DNA of 64,000 bases from Podospora comata (lineage: Eukaryota; Ascomycota; Sordariomycetes; Sordariales; Podosporaceae): the NCBI GenBank assembly GCA_017354895.1, contig CP071495.1:3455001-3519000 (forward strand), in the 5' to 3' direction. Under the pieces are notes generated by a model. It did no database searches. It was given only the letters and a program-made list of their open reading frames with translations, and was not told the origin of the DNA. Positions 41,010 through 51,491 of this stretch are shown here, one piece after another. The stretch's first letter is position 1. The number at the start of each line of letters is the position of its first letter. The translations under genes were made by a program, and so were the position numbers.

Positions 41010-41870
41010 ATGGAGTCAAAACCAATCAACGACACGGCTTACAATCGATTTATCACGCTCTTTTTATTTCGACTGAATTCTATCGGATGGATGCGCCGTC
41101 TGCGAAAATCGCCCTGGGGCATTGTTTGCGTGTCATCAAAGCGGTGCATCAAGGCGGGGGCGTTCACGACGCTGGCTGAGGCCAACACGATGCGCTTTGT
41201 GGCCGAAAACACATCGATTCCAGTCCCCAAGGTCTACTGCAGTTTTGAGCACGGCGAGAGGGTGTATATTTTGATGGAAAGAGTACCAGGACGCATCCTC
41301 TCAGAGGACTGGAGCGAGCGGTCGGAAGAATCTAGGACTCGCATTCTTGATCAGTTGCGAACCATGGCTAGCGAGCTTCGACGGCTATCGCCTCCAGAGA
41401 ATATCACGGGGGTTGCGAACGTGGATGGTGGTCCTATCTGCGATGGTCGCCTTCCTGACGGTCCGTACTGGGGGCCTTTTAAGACTATTGAAGATTTCCA
41501 TCGAAAGCTCTGTGGCGATATTGGCAGCGCTGATGAAATTGACGATGACCTCGAGGGAAAACTCCCCGGCTTGAGGGAGCTAGTTGCTCAGTATAACAGC
41601 TCATCAGAGTCGCAGAAACCGGTCTTTACACACAACGATTTGAGCCCCAACAACATCATGGCCGAAGGAGACACCATCACGGCGATTATCGACTGGGAAA
41701 TGGCGGGATGGATGCCGCCTTATTGGGAGTACACATCAACTTGGCACGTCACCCAACGGCTGGCTTTCTGGAGAGATCACGTTGACCAATTCTTGGAACC
41801 GTTTCCACACGAGTTGGAGATGGAAAAGCAGCGCCGGCGCTACTTTGGCGAGTTCGGAATTGACATCTAG
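41010..41870 (+). CDS. Aminoglycoside-phosphotransferase-like (APH) small-molecule kinase
   Basis: 286 residues, single exon. Protein-kinase-like fold of the APH/choline-kinase superfamily. The N-lobe is short (TMRFVAENTSIPVPKVYCSF and VYILMERVPGRIL, with the hinge MERVPG at about 92-97). The catalytic loop is THNDLSPNNIM (about 208-218; Asp base plus Asn), and the metal-binding segment is AIIDWEMAGW (about 228-237). Fungal genomes hold many such proteins that probably act on metabolites or choline/ethanolamine-like alcohols; the substrate cannot be told. The usual glycine-rich loop is weak, as in many fungal members. Convergent with the small gene at 41879, only 8 bases apart. Confidence 0.8.
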   Translation: MESKPINDTAYNRFITLFLFRLNSIGWMRRLRKSPWGIVCVSSKRCIKAGAFTTLAEANTMRFVAENTSIPVPKVYCSFEHGERVYILMERVPGRILSEDWSERSEESRTRILDQLRTMASELRRLSPPENITGVANVDGGPICDGRLPDGPYWGPFKTIEDFHRKLCGDIGSADEIDDDLEGKLPGLRELVAQYNSSSESQKPVFTHNDLSPNNIMAEGDTITAIIDWEMAGWMPPYWEYTSTWHVTQRLAFWRDHVDQFLEPFPHELEMEKQRRRYFGEFGIDI

Positions 41871-41878
41871 TCTACACA

Positions 41879-42471
41879 TTACTGGATCACCTCCCTTCCG
41901 GCCAACAGGTCAAAAGTCGGCACCACCCGGGGATTGAACTGGCCCGGCCTGGCTCTGCCATCAAACCGGTGCTCAGCTGCCTTTTGCCGCACATACCGCA
42001 TCGCCGTGACCCGCACAGTCTGCCAGTCAATTCTGGAAGTCCCGAGGGCCTTCCCGTCTCCGGCCAGCGCCGACAACGCCTCTCTGACCCACTCCACGCA
42101 GTTCCAACCCGGCTGCCCAACCCTAATGGGTACACTCCGCAGTACCTGTTCGAGCCGGACCATGTTCTTGACTTTGGCGATACGGATACGGACCAGGATC
42201 ATGAGGGTGGATGCGGTGCCAGTGTTTTGTTCGCTGTACTCCCACACTCCTGGTCGTGGCTCTTTGGCATGGTATCGTTTCCCGCGAGAAGCATCGGCTT
42301 CTCGCTTGGGGCCGGTGATCAGGGCCCAGTGATATCTGGAGGCATTACACTGTTAGCACGAGACCTCCCGAGCGTGGGATAGGCAACTCACCCGTCCTCG
42401 CCTCCTGGCATCCTGGCAGCACCTCCTCTGGCATACAATGCCACATACAGACGGGGTTTATTCCGGGCCAT
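41879..42471 (-). CDS. Small conserved fungal protein of unknown function
   Basis: Exons 42471-42392 and 42335-41879; the 56-nt intron (GTGAGT donor, GCTAAC branch, CCAG end) is phase 2; 178 residues. The sequence begins MARNKPRLYVALYARGGAAR, then YHWALITGPKREA, RYHAKEP, WEYSEQN and GWNCVEWVREAL, a pattern I associate with a widespread fungal family of unknown function. The conserved His, Cys and Trp positions suggest an enzyme-like fold (Cys/His pairing resembling papain-like permuted folds), but that is a guess. Its stop is 8 bases from the stop of the APH-like gene, so the 3' ends of the transcripts overlap. Confidence 0.7.
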
Positions 42472-43223
42472 TTTCTTGGATAATTTACAAATAAAATTAC
42501 TGAGCACAGGAGGCAATGCTGAGAACAATACTGGATATCATCACGGAAACAGAGGTCCGGTGCCTGATCAATTTATACGCCTCAGTCATGGTAAAATCTG
42601 TCCATTTCTAGCCCCCCAGGGCTTTTCTTTTGGGTTGGTTTCGAACTTGCAACATGTTGGGCCCTCCAGATCAGCGGTTCGCTGCATATTGTGAAGCCCT
42701 TAGCGATGCCCGTTGGGGGCGGAGGCAGCATTGGCTGACCCGGCAGTCTGGAAGCGAAAATCACCAACACAGCCTGCGGCTGTTGACTGGCCGCGGATGT
42801 TTGAGTTGGCGCTGCTGCTCTTTGTATAGGGGTGCCCTTGTGGTCACATTTCTCTACGGTGCTCATTCATTGGGCGTGTGAATATGAGTAGGTAGACAGC
42901 CAATCTGGACAGGACAGCACATGATCCGCCCAGTAAAAGGCAGCCAGATCATGTTGCGGGCGATGGTATGCCTCTTTACGAAGCTCAAAACGTTGGGATT
43001 GGAGGATTCTTGCTGCGGTAGGCCTCGGGCGGGGTAAAATCCGGCTGTTGACGTCGTGGTGCAGCTGTCCGACAACTTCAGATTATAATTATGGACGACA
43101 AGCAAAACAAATATTCTTCTTCCTTTCTTGTCCCTGAACTTGTCACTTCGACTTCATATTGACCATTTTGATCGCGAGTTAAACTGCACCAGACGTGCTG
43201 CTTCGGCGCCCCTCAACGCAGCC
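42472..43223. other. Divergent intergenic, 752 bases
   Basis: Between two divergent genes. Short reading frames (42582-42866 minus, 42630-42881 plus) overlap one another and have no family. A T/C-rich leader (43105-43160) precedes the tetraspanin ATG. No repeat found. Confidence 0.4.
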
Positions 43224-44217
43224 ATGGCCCTCCTCCTCGCCCTCTACGTCCTGGTATGCCACCACCCTGACCTTTAATCACCCCAATGCTAACCCTTTCC
43301 CCAGCTAATCATCACCCTCACCGGCCTCGCCATGTCTGTCCCCCCGTTTCCCCTTTCCCCTCGCCATCACTAACCTTTATTCCAGCTACCAACACCATAC
43401 AAGCACCACCCTCTCCCTCCCCCTCTCCCCCACCCTCACAATCCTCACCATCCTCCTCCCCCTCCTCTCCCTCCTCACCACCTCCCTAACCTTCTTCTCC
43501 TCCTCCCACCCCCGCAAACCCCTCCCCCCCCTTTTATCCAACGCTCTCCAACTCCTCCTCACCATCATCTTGTCCACCCTGTTCGGCGCCACCCTCACAT
43601 CCCCCTATCTCCCCTGCGCCCTCCAAACAACCTGGCGATCCCTCTGGACATCCCACTCCGCCACCCCCATCCGCACGATTCAAGACTCCCTCTCCTGCTG
43701 CGGCTTCAAATCAACCAAGGACATGGCCTGGCCTTTTCCCTCGAGCGGCAACAACGGCGATGTTTCCAGCTGCGAGAAGCAGTTCAACCGGCACACACCC
43801 TGCGCTGGACCGTGGGAAGACGCCCTGAACAAAACGACCGGGGTGGAGCTGGGTATTGTTGTGGTAGCGGGGGTTGTTCAGCTTCTTTCACTGGTGGTGT
43901 TTAAAACACAGAGGAGGGGGGGGCAAGGGAAAAAGGTGTGGTTGGGGAGGGTGGTGGAGATTTTTACTGGACAGGACGATGAAGGGCAGGGGAGACGGCC
44001 GCTTTTGACGGGGGGGAGGGGTCACAGTGAGGAAGGGAGGTATATTGACAGGGGAGTGGAGGAGGAGGAGCAGGGTGGTCACGAAAATGGCAATGGCTAT
44101 GGAGGGACCTCAAGCTCAGCCCAGACACCAACACAACCAGACGACAATAACAGCCGTGGTGGACCAAGGGTCGAAGTCTCCCATCATGACCCCTGGGCCG
44201 GGGCGGAGAGGGTCTAA
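43224..44217 (+). CDS. Tetraspanin-like membrane protein
   Basis: Three exons, 43224-43253, 43305-43333 and 43386-44217, with introns of 51 and 52 nt (GCTAACC and CACTAACC branch sites). 296 residues. Helix 1 is split over exons 1-3 (MALLLALYVL-LIITLTGLA). Helices 2 and 3 are Leu/Thr-rich (about 28-50 and 65-90). The large outer loop has the hallmark CCG (residues 124-126, SLSCCGFKS) and further Cys before helix 4 (LGIVVVAGVVQLLSLVVF, about 175-192). The cytoplasmic tail is long, basic then acidic (about 100 residues). Fungal tetraspanins such as Pls1 organise membrane domains, for example during penetration; which member this is remains open. Two tiny first exons are usual for the family. 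Confidence 0.78.
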
Positions 44218-44400
44218 TTCACCAATTCTCAACATCAAAATATCAAAAAGCATGTAAAGATCTAGCTCGATTTGTCCATCTGTACACATTCAACATTTAT
44301 ACATGACTTCTTTGCAATTCGCACCTCCCAGCCAAAACTCCATCCATCCATGTAAACCCCCAAAACAACTGAATGATGCATATATTTTTGACGCCCTCCT

Positions 44401-47400
44401 CTATAGTTCATCATGTCCCCCCTCCTCCTTCTTTTCCACTGGATCCTCAAAGACTGGTTCCTTGGCCTCCTGCTGATTCTCATTCTCCAACTGCTGCTTG
44501 TCCAAGAACTCCTTGAGCATCTCGTTCAGCTCCTCCTGGCTCGGCATCTTCCCGTCCTTACCGGGCTGCAGCTTGAGAGTCGGTGCCGCCGGCTTCCCGT
44601 TCTTCTGCGTCGACGTCGACTTGGCCTTGGCCGTCTTGGTCTTGCTCTTCGTCTTGGCCTTCTTGGCCTTCTCACGCTTCTCGAAGTTGCGGACGCCCTT
44701 CATGGCGAGATCCATGCCCGCCTTGTCGAGCTTCTCTCTGCGGTCGACGAGGTCCTTGACCAACAGGACGGGGTCGTCCGTCTCGCCGAGCTTCTCCTGG
44801 GCGATGAGCTTCTCCTCGAGCCAGGTAGAGATGGTGATATAAAGCTCCTCGCTTTCCTTCAGGTCCGCCAGTTCATAGACAGGGGGAACAGGACCGCGGT
44901 CCTTGTTGAGGTCCTCCATGCTCGTGGCAGTCTTGGTAGAACTGCTGGGTTCATCCTCAAGGCCGTCAAAGTCGTCGGCAGACGAGGCAGGGGCTTCGGT
45001 GACGGTCGAGCTCTCGGTGCTGGTGGTGGATGAGGAGGCGGAGGCCGAAGCCTGGGCAGAAAGGAACGCCTCGTGGTCGGCAATCTGCTTCTTGATGTCG
45101 GCAACAAAGTGCTGGGTGCTGTTGAGGGCGTCCTTGAGATCCTTGATAAGCTCAGGTCTCTTGGCCAACTCTTCGATCCTCTGCTGAACAGGCGTGACAA
45201 GCTTCTGGAGGTTGGTCAGGCGCTGCTTGAGCACCTTCTCGGTGGCATCGGCACCATCGCCATACAGCCAGTCACTATCCTCGCTGTTTTGCTTCTCAAT
45301 CTTGGCCCGCTCCTCGGCGGTCGAGACGCGGACAAAGTCCTCATTCTCAACAATGTCCCGGACCTTGTAGGTGTACGACTCGAGCTGGTTCAGCGCCTCC
45401 TCGCGCTGTCTCCGAGCGCGATCAGACGCCTGGAAAGCCTTGAGACGATCCTTGATGGCAGTAAGATCCGCCTTGGAGAGCTGGGGAATGCCAGACTTCT
45501 CAAGAGTAAATTTGACAGGGATAACAATGAGTTCCCTTTTCGGTTCGGCAGGCTTTCCGTCGGCAGAAGCAGAGGCAGAGGCAGAGGCAGAGGCAGAAGA
45601 GGCAGCAGAAGACGAGGCAGTGGTGCTCGAGGATGAATCGGTCGAGGACGACGACGCGTCCGCAGACTCGCTCTCGGAATCACCTTCCAGCGGCTTCTGT
45701 TCCTTCTTTCCGAAACCAAACAGGTTCTTGACGCCATCGACGATACCGGCCTTCTCGGCGGTCTCGGTCTCGCACTCGACAGTGACCTTGGTCACGTCCA
45801 CCTCACCGTCCTCGTTGGTGAGACGGACGCCGACCTTGACCTTGACGTCGGCCTTGTCGCACTTGTGCTTTTCAACAAGCTCGGCGACAGTGGCAGTCAA
45901 GTTCTGAGTGGCCAAGACCTTGGTGTCAGCCTCGGCAGACTCAAGAGCCTGGTAAAAGTTGACGGAAAAGTCCTCCTTGTTGGTAAAGGTGAGCTCCTTG
46001 GCAGGGGCGCCAAAGTACGAGCTGGCAGTCCAAAGGCGCTGGTGCTTGGGCTTGCCCTCGTCAGTGTTCCACTTCATGCCGGCAGGGTACACAGCAGCCT
46101 CGGAGATGCGAATCTCCTTGACACGGAAGCTGGGGCTGATCTCGGCAGCCCTGAAGCCAGCACCGAAAACAGCAGCCTCATCAGAGTTGACGTTGGTGCG
46201 GAGCTTGTCCGAACCGCCAAGGGCCTTCTCGAGCTGCTTCTGAACAAAAGGAGTGCGGGTAGCACCGCCGTGAAGAATGACAGAGTCAAGATCCTTAACC
46301 TCAAGTCCGGCAGCAGTAAGCGCGTTCTGAACGGCGATGCTGACTCTTTCAATCTGAGACGAAGCCATCTCCTCGAAATCGGCGCGGGTAAGCTTGTACT
46401 TGAAGTCGATATCATCGTAGAGACCCTCGAAGCTGGTACCGGTAACCTGGTTGGCACTGAGAACGTGCCTGACCTTTTCGGCAGACGTGGTCAGCTTGGC
46501 GATGGCGCGGCCGTGGGCAATGACGCCCTCAGCCGTCACGGAAGCCTTCTGAGCCTTGGGAGACTCGACAAACTTGGAGATCATGTCATCAACAATCAAG
46601 TAGTTGAGCGCATCACCACCAAGGGTGCGGTCCCAACCACTGCCAAGAACCTGGACTTCCTGAACAGTCTTGTTAAACTTGCCAATGTCCTTGACCGTCC
46701 TGCTCTGGAACTTGAGCACAGTAGCTGTGGTGGAGCCAGCACCCATATCGAATACCATGTGGTGCTCGGGCTTTCCTCCCTCGTTGACATTGGGGAACTG
46801 TCTGCTGGTGGCATAGTTGAGACCCACAGCCAGACCCTCGGTGATGAGCGACAGGACCTTGAGACCAGCGAGGTCAGCGGCCAACTCGATGGCGCGCTTC
46901 TCCTCGATGGTATAGAAGGGGGGAATGCTGAAGACGACAGAGCGGACAGAGCTTCCCTTTCCAGCGAGTTCCTCAGCGTTGGCGCGGATAGCCTGGAGCT
47001 CCATAGCCAGCAGTTCCTCCACCAGCCATGCCTCCTCTTCCTGTGTAAATGCGCCGGCGCTCTTGAAGGCGGCGGTTCCCTTGACCTTGTGGGCAACCAA
47101 TTGAAGAGCTGGGTGGCGCTTCGCATATTCCTTCACCTCGGCGGCATCGACGGGGAGACCGAGGAGGGGCTTGAGGTTTGGGAACGAATCGCCAGGGAAT
47201 CGCGGGGCAAGGGCCATGGCATCAGAGCCATAGGCGCGCTCGGGGTAGGTGCCCTTCTTGGGGCCATTTTGAGAGGGCTTGAAGGTGACGGCCGAAATTT
47301 CTTTTCTTCTCGAGTCTTTTGTCAGGACAATCTCGAGGGGGATACCCGGCTTTACCAGGGCGGCCTTGATGTATTCTGTGCCCAGATCGACGCCCAGGAC

Positions 47401-47484
47401 AGCGGAAACGGCAAAGACATGGGAGGAGAAGAGGAAGATGGCAGATAATAATATTGACAACGGCGATAATGTTGGCCGCGCCAT
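44401..47484 (-). CDS. lhs1: ER Hsp70-family chaperone Lhs1 (GRP170/HYOU1 type)
   Basis: 1027 residues in one exon, ATG at 47484. Signal peptide at about 1-28, then the Hsp70 nucleotide-binding domain: AVLGVDLGTEYIKAALVKPG (29-48; phosphate loop 1), VVFSIPPFYTIEEKRAIE, VFDMGAGSTTATVLKF (phosphate 2), and DSVILHGGATRTPFVQKQLEKALGG (adenosine motif). A beta-sandwich domain follows, then a Ser/Ala/Asp-rich low-complexity insertion (about 600-645) and a long helical lid with Lys-rich and second Ser-rich stretches (about 850-890). It ends in HDEL, the ER-retrieval signal. Lhs1 acts as nucleotide-exchange factor for BiP/Kar2 and helps translocation and folding. Length fits the family (about 1000). 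Confidence 0.95.
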   Translation of the reverse strand: MARPTLSPLSILLSAIFLFSSHVFAVSAVLGVDLGTEYIKAALVKPGIPLEIVLTKDSRRKEISAVTFKPSQNGPKKGTYPERAYGSDAMALAPRFPGDSFPNLKPLLGLPVDAAEVKEYAKRHPALQLVAHKVKGTAAFKSAGAFTQEEEAWLVEELLAMELQAIRANAEELAGKGSSVRSVVFSIPPFYTIEEKRAIELAADLAGLKVLSLITEGLAVGLNYATSRQFPNVNEGGKPEHHMVFDMGAGSTTATVLKFQSRTVKDIGKFNKTVQEVQVLGSGWDRTLGGDALNYLIVDDMISKFVESPKAQKASVTAEGVIAHGRAIAKLTTSAEKVRHVLSANQVTGTSFEGLYDDIDFKYKLTRADFEEMASSQIERVSIAVQNALTAAGLEVKDLDSVILHGGATRTPFVQKQLEKALGGSDKLRTNVNSDEAAVFGAGFRAAEISPSFRVKEIRISEAAVYPAGMKWNTDEGKPKHQRLWTASSYFGAPAKELTFTNKEDFSVNFYQALESAEADTKVLATQNLTATVAELVEKHKCDKADVKVKVGVRLTNEDGEVDVTKVTVECETETAEKAGIVDGVKNLFGFGKKEQKPLEGDSESESADASSSSTDSSSSTTASSSAASSASASASASASADGKPAEPKRELIVIPVKFTLEKSGIPQLSKADLTAIKDRLKAFQASDRARRQREEALNQLESYTYKVRDIVENEDFVRVSTAEERAKIEKQNSEDSDWLYGDGADATEKVLKQRLTNLQKLVTPVQQRIEELAKRPELIKDLKDALNSTQHFVADIKKQIADHEAFLSAQASASASSSTTSTESSTVTEAPASSADDFDGLEDEPSSSTKTATSMEDLNKDRGPVPPVYELADLKESEELYITISTWLEEKLIAQEKLGETDDPVLLVKDLVDRREKLDKAGMDLAMKGVRNFEKREKAKKAKTKSKTKTAKAKSTSTQKNGKPAAPTLKLQPGKDGKMPSQEELNEMLKEFLDKQQLENENQQEAKEPVFEDPVEKKEEGGHDEL

Positions 47485-48463
47485 GGTGGGCGAGTGTGTG
47501 CGTGTGTGTGTCGCCGAAACAACAATCGAGTCGGTGTTGTTATGTTGGTGTTGGTGTTGGTGGTGCTGGTGTTAGGTGGGAAAGTAGAGCTCCAGCCAGC
47601 TGTCACCCAAAAGGTACTTGTTCGAGTTCCCCGCCAATTTGGAGCTTGCTGTGGATGAATAGGTAGAATGAATGCACCGCTACGCAAGAGTCAAAGGCAA
47701 GCAAGCGGCAGGCGACAGGAGATATCGCAAAGAAAATGGAGCAAAAGTTATAGATGTGGCCTCAACTGAGGAAGAGTCTGATGACCTTCCTTCTTCGTCT
47801 CTGGGATCTGGTGTTTCTTGTTCTCTCAATCTGTTCCAAAATCCAAAGTGGCTACGCTGTTCACATCTTCTTGACAGCGCCCACAGACCCCTGTCCACTG
47901 ATGCGACGCCCGAGCTTGGGCGAGCTTTGGCCAATCAGATCATCTCCGCTCACAAGACCAGATCGGTATCTGATTAGCTAACTGCCAAGAGGGTGTCTTG
48001 GCATCAAAGAGCAAAGCCTGAAATTCATTGTTCGAGATTAGCAGAAGGCTGCGTGCAGCATAACACTAGCATGTCTGAGACCGGAGCATCTTCATTCACT
48101 CATACTGCTCCTTGACCCCATGTCCCTTTTCAGCGCTTGACCGGAGGGTTTGCCGGGCCGGCGCCGTGAAGTGGGGCCGTTGAGCCGGCGAATGCGGCAG
48201 ATGTCCCGGGACGTCTCATTACGTACAGATACCACAATGTTACGTTTCGGTCGTTTCGTCGACCACCGGTCGTCTTTCCATGATTGGAATGCTCTAGAAT
48301 CTAGACTTATCATCTATGTACAGCCATTGCAACTACCCTCCAAGGCTTTGGACAGTGCAGAATTAGGTTTGTACAAGTTATGCAAGGCTGGCATTAGATC
48401 TTCCTTCACCCATTGCTGCCGTTGACAGCCCATCACGATATACTTCAACTAATGTCACCTCCC
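47485..48463. promoter_or_regulatory. Intergenic, 979 bases: lhs1 promoter and dbp6 3' flank
   Basis: Just upstream of lhs1 is a GTT/TTGG-rich simple run (47535-47575; TGTTGGTGTTGG type) in the likely 5' leader. The left-over short frames here are not convincing. A proper search for UPR or heat-shock elements was not possible by eye. Confidence 0.4.
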
Positions 48464-51049
48464 CTACTTCTTCCACTTCTTCCCCCTCGAAAACGTAGCC
48501 TCCTGCTGCAACTGCGCCAAAGCCCTCTCATAAGCCTGCACCCTCTCCTCACTGAAATCCTCCACCTTGGCACCCTCCTCCTTCTCCCCAACCCCCTTCT
48601 CCTCCTTTTTGTCCAGACGGACCCTCTCAACCGGCGTGGTGCGCAAGATATTCGTAGAAGCCCCCTCTCCTTCACCAGCAAAATCCCTCCAGAACCGTCT
48701 AGCCTCAGAATGCTCCAACAATGTCCAAGCCGCACCTGCCCTGCCAGCACGGGCCGTCCTACCCACGCGGTGGACGTAGGCTGTTTCGCTGATGGGGAGG
48801 TCGTAGTTGATGACGTGCTCCAGGTTTGGTAGATCGAGACCACGCGAGGCGATGTCGGAGGCGACAAGAATGCGGAGCTTGGCCTGCGTGAAGGCTCGTA
48901 AGGTGTGCGTGCGACGGATGGTTTTGGTGGTTGAGGTGAGGGTGCCAATGAGATGCGCCAATCCAGGTACCAAAATGGCCAAGAGGCGAGAAAGCCGGAG
49001 AGCGGCTTCGTTGGATTTGGTGAAGATGAGGGCAGAGCTGGCGAATTTGCCCTTGGTAGCCGGTGCCTTGGCTTTTGGTTTTGGCTCAGCAGCTTCAGAC
49101 TCCGAGGATGAATCAGAGTCGGAAGAGCTGGAACCAGAGTCGGAACCAGAGTCAGAGCCAGAGTCGGAATCAGACTCAGAATCAGAGTCTGAGTCTGAGC
49201 CTGAAGAGGAATCTGATTCCGAAGAAGAATCCGAGTCACTGCTCTCAGATGCAGATGCTGTCTCTTCCTCCGCAACTTTCTCAACCAGGGGCACAGCGGC
49301 CAAAAGCTCGCTCTGAAGCAAGTCGACCAAGTACAGCGGCTTAAGACTTGGCTCGCGGACCTTGATGGCATACTCCTTGAGCAGAGGCGGCAACGACTGA
49401 TCGCCAGCCTTGGTGCCTTCCAGCACAACCAGTTTTGGCCTTGAAAGCTTCAGCAGATTCAACATGCTGATATCGTGCGTCATGGTGGCACTCAGTATGA
49501 CCTTTCGCACACCCTTCTTGTTGGACTTTGGGAACACCCGCCGTGATGGTCTTCGTTCCACGCTCAGCTTGTCCAATACCAGATTCAGCCACTGCTGAAA
49601 GTCCTGCGCCAGCAGCTTGTCGGCTTCATCGACCACTAACCAACGAACGTAGTCCAGTGTAAATCCCGGTGTCTGCTTGATATGCTCCACCAGACGACCA
49701 GGCGTGCAGATAAGCACATCCACCTTGGAGGCATAGTCCTCAGGGTTGATAGTTTCGCTAGCAGTCCAACTTGACAACGCCTCCATTGAGTGGGCATCTT
49801 CCGCCGCGCCATATCTCGCCTTCTTTTCCACAATCGCCGATTGCTCCTCCTTGAACACCTTGTTACCCACAGCTGTCCCAATCTTGACTCGTTTCCCGCC
49901 ATTTGAAGCAAAAGCAGCAGCGCATGCCTCACACGTTTGCTGTACCTGCTGAACAAGATCTCTAGTCGGCAGCACAATCAACGCTCTGAGATTCGTGATC
50001 CGGCCATAGCTAATGTCCTGAATCATCGGCAAAACATATGACAAGGTCTTTCCAGAACCAGTAGGAGCAGCCACCACCACATCTCCTTGTCTGTCGGGAT
50101 TTGGCAACAGTAACGGCAACACGGCAGTCTGCACCGCGAAAGCCTCCTTGAACCCCTTGGACTGAAGAACCTTGGCTGGCTCGGCAGCAATCTTCAACTC
50201 CTCAAACGATTTCGTTGTACTTTCTGTAACTCGAATTGGCGAGGCAATCCATTGCGGCAATGTTTCGTACGTCAATTTCGACTCGTCAAAAGCGACTGGT
50301 GCTGGCTGAGGGATCGGCTCGAGGCCGTGCTCCACGACTGGCTCCTCCTCTTGCTCTGGCTCGGCACCATCGACATCCATCTTGTCCTCGTCATCTTCAG
50401 GAGCCTGCGCCCGGAGAGCTTTTGCGACCTTCTCAAACACGGATTTATGCCTGCTCCGAACCGCATCATCGTCTTCTTCTGGTTCCTCGGCTTTTGGCTT
50501 CTTCTTCTTCTTTTCTCGTTTTGGTTTCCGCTTGTCTTGTTGTTCTTCGTTGGCGATATTCTCGGTTGACTCCGCTTCCTCGGCGACAGTTGGAGTGTCC
50601 TCTTCTTTGTCTTCTTGCTCTTCCTCCTCTTTGTCTTCTTGCTCTTCCTCCTCTACCCTCCTCCGCTTCTTGGGCTTTTCCTCTACCCCCCCCTCGTCGC
50701 CCTTGGACTTTTTGTTCTTTTTGCTCTTTGACTTCTTGGGTGTCTTTTCCTCCTCTTCGGTAGCCACTTTGGGTGTGTCGCCTACTGGGCCCGAGCTTGG
50801 CGCGCTGGGAGCTGGGGGCTCGTCATCGCCGAATACAATCTTGGTTGGCTGTGCTGTAGCGTCGATGCGCTTGGCGTATGGTTGAAGCCATGACGACGTC
50901 TGTACTGTCACAGGGGCAGGCTCTGCATATTCCGACCATTGCGGCTCTGGCTCTGGCTCTGGATCTCGGTAGACGGGCGGTGGCCGCACAGGTATGTCAG
51001 ATGGGCGCGACGCCTTTGGTTTTGGTGGGGGAATGTATCTGTTGTACAT
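48464..51049 (-). CDS. dbp6: DEAD-box RNA helicase Dbp6-type (60S ribosome biogenesis)
   Basis: 861 residues from the ATG at 51049 (MYNRYIPPPKPK); an in-frame ATG at 51238 would add 63 residues of non-family sequence that reads like 5' leader. The N-terminal third is acidic and Lys-rich (CKII- and NLS-like). Helicase motifs: Q-region FAVQTAVLPLLL, I APTGSGKT, Ia PTRDLV, Ib TPGRLV, II VVDEADKLL, III SATMT, IV SALIFTKS, V VASDIASRGLDL, VI YVHRVGRTARAGR. A tract of some 60 Ser/Asp/Glu residues separates the two RecA lobes. In yeast Dbp6 works in early pre-60S assembly with Rsa3 and Npa1. The long insertions around the core and the DEAD region match the Dbp6/DDX51 group. Confidence 0.9.
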   Translation of the reverse strand: MYNRYIPPPKPKASRPSDIPVRPPPVYRDPEPEPEPQWSEYAEPAPVTVQTSSWLQPYAKRIDATAQPTKIVFGDDEPPAPSAPSSGPVGDTPKVATEEEEKTPKKSKSKKNKKSKGDEGGVEEKPKKRRRVEEEEQEDKEEEEQEDKEEDTPTVAEEAESTENIANEEQQDKRKPKREKKKKKPKAEEPEEDDDAVRSRHKSVFEKVAKALRAQAPEDDEDKMDVDGAEPEQEEEPVVEHGLEPIPQPAPVAFDESKLTYETLPQWIASPIRVTESTTKSFEELKIAAEPAKVLQSKGFKEAFAVQTAVLPLLLPNPDRQGDVVVAAPTGSGKTLSYVLPMIQDISYGRITNLRALIVLPTRDLVQQVQQTCEACAAAFASNGGKRVKIGTAVGNKVFKEEQSAIVEKKARYGAAEDAHSMEALSSWTASETINPEDYASKVDVLICTPGRLVEHIKQTPGFTLDYVRWLVVDEADKLLAQDFQQWLNLVLDKLSVERRPSRRVFPKSNKKGVRKVILSATMTHDISMLNLLKLSRPKLVVLEGTKAGDQSLPPLLKEYAIKVREPSLKPLYLVDLLQSELLAAVPLVEKVAEEETASASESSDSDSSSESDSSSGSDSDSDSESDSDSGSDSGSDSGSSSSDSDSSSESEAAEPKPKAKAPATKGKFASSALIFTKSNEAALRLSRLLAILVPGLAHLIGTLTSTTKTIRRTHTLRAFTQAKLRILVASDIASRGLDLPNLEHVINYDLPISETAYVHRVGRTARAGRAGAAWTLLEHSEARRFWRDFAGEGEGASTNILRTTPVERVRLDKKEEKGVGEKEEGAKVEDFSEERVQAYERALAQLQQEATFSRGKKWKK

Positions 51050-51491
51050 GTTGGAGTATTTAAAATCCCAAATGTCATTAAAATGGTTCGCGATGTCAGA
51101 AAAGAGCTGGAGAATCAAACTCTTGTTTGGCTGCAACTCGGAGACGGGCGCAAAGAAAGTCGACATCCAAGCTCTCAGCTCTGCGCAATTGGCAGTGGGG
51201 TCCCAACTTTTTTCTGGGGCTCGTCCAATTGCCAGCATTGACCGCTCTCGCTATCCCTGCTTATCGCTTATCGAGCTGTTCGAGGGTGGATCTACCCGTT
51301 CTTGGCAGCCCTCCCAAACACCGTCGCAGGCCAACGCGTGCGCCATCCAATCACTGGTGTCCCCTGAAGGGACATTGGATGAAGCCATCTCACCCTCACT
51401 CACGACACTCACTCTTGTCTTCATGACAGCTCCATAACACTATCCTCAACTCACAAAAAATGAGAGGGATCTCACACTCCCCCCATCCAAA
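51050..51491. promoter_or_regulatory. Divergent promoter, 442 bases
   Basis: Shared upstream region of dbp6 (minus) and gpi3 (plus). The right end is a purine-rich leader. The in-frame extension of dbp6 falls here. Confidence 0.45.

Noticed and set aside
45865-47448. 527-codon open frame antisense to lhs1
   Set aside because: The minus strand encodes an unmistakable Lhs1 with HDEL end; the antisense frame is a by-product of GC-rich codon use.
51050-51238. Upstream ATG extension of dbp6
   Set aside because: The 63 extra residues lack family features; MYNRYIPPP at 51049 is the natural start and the extension overlaps the divergent promoter.
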